Positions 58,978-64,000 of a stretch of 64,000 bases of DNA are shown here, one piece after another (positions within the stretch are counted from its first letter, which is position 1; every line of letters starts with the position of its first letter). Under the pieces are notes generated by a model. The model was not told where the DNA came from and ran no database searches. It was given only the letters and a program-made list of their open reading frames with translations. The stretch is from Sphingobacteriales bacterium (GTDB lineage Bacteria; Bacteroidota; Bacteroidia; UKL13-3), in NCBI GenBank assembly GCA_021299635.1, contig JAJTFA010000002.1:1-64000 (forward strand). Direction: 5' to 3'. Both the position numbers and the translations under genes were made by a program.

Positions 58978-59775
58978 TTAATAAAATCTTGCACACTTAA
59001 TCCTACTATAAAATCTGTAGGTTAAACTAATGCCGCCCATTATATACCAGTCATCAAAATCGCTATTGCCCCTTCTAAATCCTTCTTTGCTGGTAAATGG
59101 TTGCCCTGAAATCTCAACCGATCGATCACTTAATAAAGCAGCCAACTGCCCATTTTTCTCTAAGATAGATAGTACATTAGGGTAGGTACCGCTCACGTCA
59201 TCCAGATAGTCTGAGTAAAGCCTCCTAAAGCCCACATTCCCTTCAAGTGCAATATGTTTAGTCATACGCCACTTAAAACCCATTCCAAAAGGAACAGAAA
59301 CAGCTAGTGTGCTATATTTTTTCCCTTCAGTTTGAATATTGGATAAATCAATCCAAAGCCCATTAGCATTGGCCTGCGGGTTAAATCCCGTTGCTGCAAC
59401 ACCTGCAAAAATATAAGTCGTATATGGCTTGTCAAGCACGCCTACGCCATACTTAAGAAAATTGAACTCGACAAGCGTAGCCATTTCATAAATGCTTGAA
59501 CGGAAACTAAGGTTTCTGTATTGATTCTCTTTAAAATTCTGATCGCTTCCTGATACCATCCCAACCGAAAAAGAACCTGTAAAAGCAAATGATGATGAGA
59601 TATTGTATCGTCCGAAAATCGCTCCTGCAGGTTTTGTTTCAGTTAAAACGGGGGTTGGTGCAAGGTCTCCAAAATAATTGCTAAAGCCAATAGTTGTTCC
59701 AATCTCAACTTCCTGACCAAAGGCCGAAGATAGAGCTACCAAAGAAAAACATAAGCAGAAGAAGGATTTATGCAC
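58978..59775 (-). CDS. PorG-like outer-membrane protein (DUF6089), copy 3
   Basis: A 265-aa exported protein (signal peptide SFFCLCFSLVALSSAFGQ). The N-terminus VEIGTTIGFSNYFGDLAP, the middle TYIFAGVAATGFNPQANANG, and YSDYLDDVSGTYPNVLSILE followed by WYIMGGISLTYRFYSRIKC match the DUF6089 family, which includes PorG of Porphyromonas gingivalis, an outer-membrane barrel that associates with the PorK-PorN ring of T9SS. It directly precedes uppS in the operon, where the single porG lies in P. gingivalis (gene order from memory). The two paralogues lie just upstream. Confidence 0.82.
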   Translation of the reverse strand: MHKSFFCLCFSLVALSSAFGQEVEIGTTIGFSNYFGDLAPTPVLTETKPAGAIFGRYNISSSFAFTGSFSVGMVSGSDQNFKENQYRNLSFRSSIYEMATLVEFNFLKYGVGVLDKPYTTYIFAGVAATGFNPQANANGLWIDLSNIQTEGKKYSTLAVSVPFGMGFKWRMTKHIALEGNVGFRRLYSDYLDDVSGTYPNVLSILEKNGQLAALLSDRSVEISGQPFTSKEGFRRGNSDFDDWYIMGGISLTYRFYSRIKCARFY

Positions 59776-59787
59776 GTTAATAAAACG

Positions 59788-60642
59788 TTAGAACTTAGGG
59801 CATTTCATTCCTTGAGGGACAAATCTATACGTTATCGTAATGCCACCCAAAATATAAATATCATTAAGCGGCATCCATTTTTTGGACCTACTCCTGCCTT
59901 CTGCAAAAGTTGGAAAACCTAAAGGGTTAACTTCGGCACTGCGGTCGGCCAAAGCACCTGCAACTTCACCACTCGCCCTTCTTACCACATTGTTATTGGC
60001 AAACTTTCCGCCTATATCATCCAAGTAATTTGTAAATGTATATCGCAAACCCGCTTCAATTCCGAATGTAAGATGCTTACCGAACCTTTTCTTGAGGCCA
60101 ATACCTAATGGTATTGAAATCTGTGTTAATGCATACTTTTCACGGTCATTATATTCAGTGGTGCCTTGTCCTTCGGTTCCAAGCGGCTGTAACTCGTACT
60201 CTCTTCCTTTATACGTGGTTCTTGGATTAAAGTTAAAAATTGCCAAGCCTGTAAACAAATAAGGGATGACCCTATTGGTGCTATTGTACCCCAACTTGTT
60301 TTTAATCAAGTTTAATTCAAACTGGGCTGAGACTTCAAAAATATCGCTTATAAAACTCAGATTGCGTAACTTGTCTCTACTGCTCGTGCTAATGGAATCT
60401 GCTCCGGAAATTCTTCCATATCCGATAAAACCTTTAACAGCCCATCGTTCATTAATATTATATCTGCCAATTATAGCTGCTGAAGGATAAATGTGAGAAG
60501 CAGATAATTGCTGACCGTTTAAATCACCATAATATGTTGAAGCTCCCAATAAAACACCAAACTCAATACTTGTTTGTGCACGAATTGCTCCGGGGAGAAT
60601 AAGTAACGCAAATATTTTTAGCAGACTGATTTTAACCTTCAT
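59788..60642 (-). CDS. PorG-like outer-membrane protein (DUF6089), copy 2
   Basis: A 284-aa paralogue of its neighbours (signal peptide ISLLKIFALLILPGAIRAQ). It has IEFGVLLGASTYYGDLNGQQ, the mid-barrel FTGLAIFNFNPRTTYKGREY and the family's NYLDDIGGKFA, and it ends GGITITYRFVPQGMKCPKF, with the same C-terminal Cys-Pro pattern (CPKF, CPRF in copy 1). It lies 12 bp upstream of copy 3, so the three are cotranscribed. Compared with copy 3 it has an extra loop around residues 120-150. Confidence 0.82.
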   Translation of the reverse strand: MKVKISLLKIFALLILPGAIRAQTSIEFGVLLGASTYYGDLNGQQLSASHIYPSAAIIGRYNINERWAVKGFIGYGRISGADSISTSSRDKLRNLSFISDIFEVSAQFELNLIKNKLGYNSTNRVIPYLFTGLAIFNFNPRTTYKGREYELQPLGTEGQGTTEYNDREKYALTQISIPLGIGLKKRFGKHLTFGIEAGLRYTFTNYLDDIGGKFANNNVVRRASGEVAGALADRSAEVNPLGFPTFAEGRSRSKKWMPLNDIYILGGITITYRFVPQGMKCPKF

Positions 60643-60698
60643 TAGACAATCTAAGGATTAGAGTAACTGATTAGCTAGCCACATTATTATTATTCTGA

Positions 60699-61553
60699 TT
60701 AATAAAACCTAGGACATCTAATCGCTTTTCCAAAACTGCGACCTCTAGCCCCTCCTACTTGTTTGCCTAGTCTATATGCAATGGTTAAGGAGCCAATAAC
60801 ATATATGTCGTTAATATTAAATGATGAGCCCCCCATTTTTCCTCGTAAATCTCCGGGATTTTTATTTGCTAATGTTGAACTGTAGGCGTCTTTTGTAAGT
60901 TCTGGGAAGGGGGTATTGTCCGGATCCTGATATACATCCGTGCCACCAATATCATCTATATAGGAAGTTGAGGTATATCTTAAACCAAAGTCAAAACCAA
61001 CCATATAATTTCTGTATATATAATACCTGAATCCTACACCCATAGGTATACAAATAGCTATATCACTATAATCCACTCCAGATAATCTAAGAGCCCTTAA
61101 ACTCTGTACCTGTCCACTCGGAAGTATTGTCTGAGGCTTGTAATAAAAAGCCCCAACCCCTAAATAAATATAAGGGATCAGTGGATTTTTTAATATTCTT
61201 CCTGAATTCCTATCTTCAATCAGGTTAAACTCTAATACGCCTGAAGCTTCTAGAATATCTGTGAAGAAATTCCAATTCCGTTGGTTTTGCCAGGTACTTT
61301 TTGTACTTAAAGCATCATCACCGGATACCCTTGCATACACACCATTGGCACTTATTGCGAACCTATCTCCTAAATGATACCTTAAGAAGGCCCCAGCACT
61401 ATATCTAGCCGTAGAAGGGCTGAACTCGTTTACAACATCCCCATAGTAATAAGTCCCTCCAATGGAAACACCAATATCTACCTTTTGAGCAAAAAGGAAA
61501 TTCACGCTGTTAATCAACAAGATAAACGACAGATAAGGCTTTTTAAAAGTCAT
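60699..61553 (-). CDS. PorG-like outer-membrane protein (DUF6089), copy 1
   Basis: A 284-aa paralogue (signal peptide YLSFILLINSVNFLFAQ). VDIGVSIGGTYYYGDVVNEF, the mid-barrel YIYLGVGAFYYKPQTILPSG, TSYIDDIGGTDVYQDPDNTP and the end GSLTIAYRLGKQVGGARG, with a final CPRF, place it in DUF6089. All three copies keep the (Y)I/LDD(I/V)(S/G)G loop motif and a C-terminal Cys-Pro/Cys-Ala. It follows nadK by 83 bp and precedes copy 2 by 56 bp. Which copy supplies the T9SS role is not decidable here. Confidence 0.82.
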   Translation of the reverse strand: MTFKKPYLSFILLINSVNFLFAQKVDIGVSIGGTYYYGDVVNEFSPSTARYSAGAFLRYHLGDRFAISANGVYARVSGDDALSTKSTWQNQRNWNFFTDILEASGVLEFNLIEDRNSGRILKNPLIPYIYLGVGAFYYKPQTILPSGQVQSLRALRLSGVDYSDIAICIPMGVGFRYYIYRNYMVGFDFGLRYTSTSYIDDIGGTDVYQDPDNTPFPELTKDAYSSTLANKNPGDLRGKMGGSSFNINDIYVIGSLTIAYRLGKQVGGARGRSFGKAIRCPRFY

Positions 61554-61636
61554 TTTAAGTAAGTTCTTATTTACATCAAAAGTAGCCTAAATATCTGAAA
61601 ACTCAATGGTTTTTTTGCATCTGAAAGAATCAGGCT

Positions 61637-62521
61637 CTAAATATTTCGATTATCCAATCCCCACATAAGCTTTTTTCTTAGGGTTTTAAGATAATTTTCC
61701 TGATTGAGCCTTGCAATCTTAAAGTTGAAATCCGCCTTTTTTATGGCCAACTGTGTACTTGTGTTTATCGTTTCAGATCTGGAATCTAATGAGATCAGGA
61801 AGGAAGTGCTTCTACCCTCAACTTCAAAGGTAATAACCTGATTATCTGGTATTACCATTGGTCTTACATTCAAGTTATGTGGGGCAATTGGCGTTATAAG
61901 AACGCTTGATGAACCAGGATATAAAATTGGCCCTCCACAACTCAAAGAATAACCGGTAGATCCTGTTGGTGTTGAAATAATTAATCCATCTGACCAATAA
62001 GAATTTAAAAACTCTCCGTTAAGATAGGTATGTATGGTAATCATAGCGGAGCTATCCTTCTTATGAATTACAAAATCATTCAGTGCGTAGTTGGCTCCTC
62101 CAAACATTGCTTCGCCTGATACGAGTTGAAGACATGACCGCTCTTCAATTGCATAATGTCCCTTCAGAACCTGATCAACCAAGATATCAATTGGAACCTC
62201 TGCGTCTGCGGCCAAAAAGCCGAGACGGCCAGTATTTATTCCAAGCACCGGAATGGGCTGCTTGTGAACATAAGCCATTGTATCCAGTATGGTGCCGTCA
62301 CCACCAAAAACAATGAGCATATCCAAATCAAGTTTTTTAACCTCGCTGGCATCTGCAAAAGTTTGTGTTTGAGTTACCTTTATACCATTGGCTACGCATT
62401 GGGCCAGAAACAACTCCTCTGTTGCGTAATCAACCTCACGCAGATGCAGGGAATTATAGAGTTGCTGAATCTTTTCTGCAAATTCTTTTTTATAAATTCT
62501 GCCATATATACCAATTTTCAT
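61637..62521 (-). CDS. nadK: NAD kinase
   Basis: A 294-aa cytoplasmic enzyme phosphorylating NAD to NADP. MLIVFGGDGTILDTMAYVHK (~70) carries the GGDGT motif. GINTGRLGFLAADAEVPIDI, YALNDFVIHKKDSSAMITIH and LIISTPTGSTGYSLSCGGPI (~180) are all conserved. The C-terminal LDSRSETINTSTQLAIKK is typical. It sits 3 bp downstream of the CBS gene and upstream of the PorG-like genes. Confidence 0.96.
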   Translation of the reverse strand: MKIGIYGRIYKKEFAEKIQQLYNSLHLREVDYATEELFLAQCVANGIKVTQTQTFADASEVKKLDLDMLIVFGGDGTILDTMAYVHKQPIPVLGINTGRLGFLAADAEVPIDILVDQVLKGHYAIEERSCLQLVSGEAMFGGANYALNDFVIHKKDSSAMITIHTYLNGEFLNSYWSDGLIISTPTGSTGYSLSCGGPILYPGSSSVLITPIAPHNLNVRPMVIPDNQVITFEVEGRSTSFLISLDSRSETINTSTQLAIKKADFNFKIARLNQENYLKTLRKKLMWGLDNRNI

Positions 62522-62524
62522 AAT

Positions 62525-63187
62525 TTAGGTATTAAGGTATTTAAGCAACCAATCAAGCCTGCCAGACATATCAGATGGTGAATCAGAAAACTGATGTACA
62601 GAAGTAATAACATAACCGTATCTTTCCAGAGCGGAAAGAACACTCTTTACCTCGGTTGTATTAAGCTTTAAGGAGGCCGTTATCTTGCTGCTTTCCTTAT
62701 CTACCGGAAATAAAAATAAGCCAATTATTTTTTGATCATTGTATTCAATAATCCTGGAAAGCTCTGCCAGAGAATAATCTCTTGGGTTAAACTCCAGATT
62801 AATTATCGATCCGGGCTGAGCAAGTGATGATTCGCCTAATATGCTTAATAAATGGGTGGAAGTGACAATGCCTTCATACTTGCCTTCATCTGATTGTATT
62901 ACCGGCAAACAAGAAAGCCCTGAAACTGAAAACAGTTTAATCAATTCAAAAATATGATCGCGGGATTGCGGCAGCTTTATCTGATAAGGCTTAATATATT
63001 CATCAACTTTATCCGATTCCTCTTGCTGCATGATGTCATCTATTAAAACCATTCCCAAAACCTTATTCTCACTTACAACAGGCAGTTGCTGCTGCTTCCA
63101 GTCTTCAAAAAATATTTTTGCTGCAGAAATTTTATCCTCCTTTTTCAGAGAAAACACTTCGTTAGATAATAAATCAGATACTAGCAT
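62525..63187 (-). CDS. CBS-domain protein with an ACT-like C-terminus
   Basis: A 220-aa cytoplasmic protein. Two CBS motifs span ~1-140 (FSLKKEDKISAAKIFFEDWK, QLPVVSENKVLGMVLIDDIM, then LIKLFSVSGLSCLPVIQSDE and YEGIVTSTHLLSILGESS). The last ~75 residues (PRDYSLAELSRIIEYNDQKI, then IGLFLFPVDKESSKITASL) look like an ACT/MgtE-type regulatory fold. It lies 6 bp after the alpha/beta hydrolase and 3 bp before nadK. A sensor of adenine nucleotides or NAD near nadK is a reasonable inference; the actual ligand is unknown. Confidence 0.82.
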   Translation of the reverse strand: MLVSDLLSNEVFSLKKEDKISAAKIFFEDWKQQQLPVVSENKVLGMVLIDDIMQQEESDKVDEYIKPYQIKLPQSRDHIFELIKLFSVSGLSCLPVIQSDEGKYEGIVTSTHLLSILGESSLAQPGSIINLEFNPRDYSLAELSRIIEYNDQKIIGLFLFPVDKESSKITASLKLNTTEVKSVLSALERYGYVITSVHQFSDSPSDMSGRLDWLLKYLNT

Positions 63188-63193
63188 TGTTTA

Positions 63194-63961
63194 TTAGGCA
63201 GAAAATACTGTTGCCAGAAATGTATCAACGATATGGTTAAACTCAGACGGCTTTTCCATCATTGGTGCATGCCCGCATTGTTCTAAAAAATGCAGTTCTG
63301 AGCGTGGGAGCAACTCATGGAACTCTTCAGCCACTTCCGGAGGGGTAATGGTATCCTGTTTACCCCATATTAAGCAGGTTGGTTGTGTAAAGCCCGGTAA
63401 ATCTTTACGCATGTTATGGCGTATTGCTGATTTTGCCATCGTTAATATGCGTAAAACCTTTCCTTTGTCCTGAAGCGTATCATATACTTCATCAACCAAT
63501 TCATCAGTTGTTGAAGCTGGATTGTAAAAGGTTAATTGAATGCGCTCTCTTAAATAAGCTTTATCCCCTTTCTTGGGGTAAGATGCCCCAAATGCACTTT
63601 CATATAAACCCGAACTGCCGGTTAGCACCAATGAATTTACTTTTTGCGGGTATTTTTTAATAAACACCAACCCCACATGGCCACCCAATGAATTGCCCAG
63701 AAAATTGACTCGCTTGAACCCTTTATAATCAATAAATTCATTGATAAAATTGGCTAAACCCTCCACGCTTAATGAAAGAATATTCATCTCAAAAATCGGC
63801 ATGAGTGGTATAACTACCTTGTATTTTGGGGAAAAATGATTTAGAACATCTTTCCAGTTGCTTAACGCCCCAAATAATCCATGAAGCAGCAAAAGAACCT
63901 CTCCCTCTCCTTCCTCAATATATTTAAACTTGCCTTCTTGTTTTAAGTTAACTTCCATCAA
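63194..63961 (-). CDS. Alpha/beta hydrolase
   Basis: A 255-aa soluble hydrolase. The oxyanion loop is LLLHGLFGALSNWKDVL (~28). The nucleophile elbow is GNSLGGHVGLVFIKKYP (Ser ~92). The acid lies in LIWGKQDTITPPEV (~204) and the His in LEQCGHAPMMEKPSEF (~233). The Ser-Asp-His triad is therefore intact. Starts MM-E: either Met is usable. It is the first gene of the operon leading to nadK, PorG-like genes, uppS and bamA. Substrate unknown. Confidence 0.88.
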   Translation of the reverse strand: MMEVNLKQEGKFKYIEEGEGEVLLLLHGLFGALSNWKDVLNHFSPKYKVVIPLMPIFEMNILSLSVEGLANFINEFIDYKGFKRVNFLGNSLGGHVGLVFIKKYPQKVNSLVLTGSSGLYESAFGASYPKKGDKAYLRERIQLTFYNPASTTDELVDEVYDTLQDKGKVLRILTMAKSAIRHNMRKDLPGFTQPTCLIWGKQDTITPPEVAEEFHELLPRSELHFLEQCGHAPMMEKPSEFNHIVDTFLATVFSA

Positions 63962-63979
63962 TAATTATTACGCGTGAAA

Positions 63980-63987
63980 CAAAGATA
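63980..63987 (-). promoter_or_regulatory. -7 element of the minus-strand envelope operon
   Basis: On the minus strand TATCTTTG matches TAnnTTTG exactly, 18 bp upstream of the hydrolase start at 63961. A -33 box would lie beyond the window edge. Confidence 0.5.
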
Positions 63988-64000
63988 TAAAAATTAAACA

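Noticed and set aside
1-64000. CRISPR arrays, insertion sequences, defence systems, biosynthetic clusters
   Set aside because: No regularly spaced repeats, transposases, restriction or toxin-antitoxin genes, or synthase megagenes were seen on reading both strands.

Overview
The window is chromosomal DNA of a member of the Bacteroidota. Four observations support this. Several secreted proteins end in type IX secretion (T9SS) sorting domains. Marker families of the phylum are present: the GldH lipoprotein, three PorG/DUF6089 barrels, a short RpoD-type primary sigma factor, a Cys-rich RicT/PSP1 protein, DUF6427 and DUF4421 proteins, and TonB-dependent receptors. Several intergenic regions carry the phylum's -7 promoter element TAnnTTTG. 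Genes rarely show a Shine-Dalgarno sequence, and many begin with GTG or TTG. The citrate synthase is of the eukaryote-like type. I cannot place the organism below phylum; a Chitinophagales- or Sphingobacteriales-like lineage is a guess.

Layout. 1-1556: the end of a T9SS cargo gene, then a decayed stretch with two gene remnants, one of which looks like a spore-photoproduct-lyase family gene. 1557-8767: a glycosyltransferase, the ferrous iron uptake pair feoA-feoB, the primary sigma factor, and an operon of two rhomboid proteases plus a membrane-anchored endonuclease/exonuclease/phosphatase. 8779-17863, all on the minus strand: secreted unknown, DUF6427, cyclophilin, exonuclease III, haem-binding protein, DNA polymerase III delta', RicT, GldH and a ClC transporter. 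17940-27167, plus strand: HflX, three periplasmic chaperone/PPIase genes including surA, MoxR, TauE, YihY and Aat. 27164-37713: PnuC, DNA polymerase I, a T9SS protein, a LolC/E-type permease, thymidine kinase, an unknown protein, sigma-54 and asparaginyl-tRNA synthetase. 37710-48246: outer-membrane proteins, a DHH phosphoesterase, two FKBP genes, a phage-like GNAT-type protein, MiaA, a tiny CxxC protein, a T9SS protein and a TonB receptor. 48354-54046: citrate synthase, lptE, an unknown gene, secG, and a TPP riboswitch with its own terminator in front of a TonB receptor that is probably a thiamin receptor. 54161-54542: tRNA-Leu(CAG) followed by a curious repeat and terminator zone. 54561-63961, minus strand: an envelope-biogenesis operon read from alpha/beta hydrolase through CBS protein, nadK, three tandem PorG-like genes, uppS and bamA to two skp/ompH genes.

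Much of the window serves the cell envelope: outer-membrane insertion (BamA, Skp, SurA, LptE, LolC/E-type permease), T9SS secretion (PorG paralogues and their cargo), folding (parvulins, FKBPs, cyclophilin) and nutrient uptake (FeoAB, TonB receptors, PnuC). I found no CRISPR array, insertion sequence, prophage, defence island or biosynthetic cluster. The most noteworthy features are the post-tRNA repeat, the PorG triplication, the TPP riboswitch with a visible terminator, the interlocked terminator/promoter after rpoD, the coiled-coil insertion in AsnRS, and convergent genes that share overlapping stop codons.
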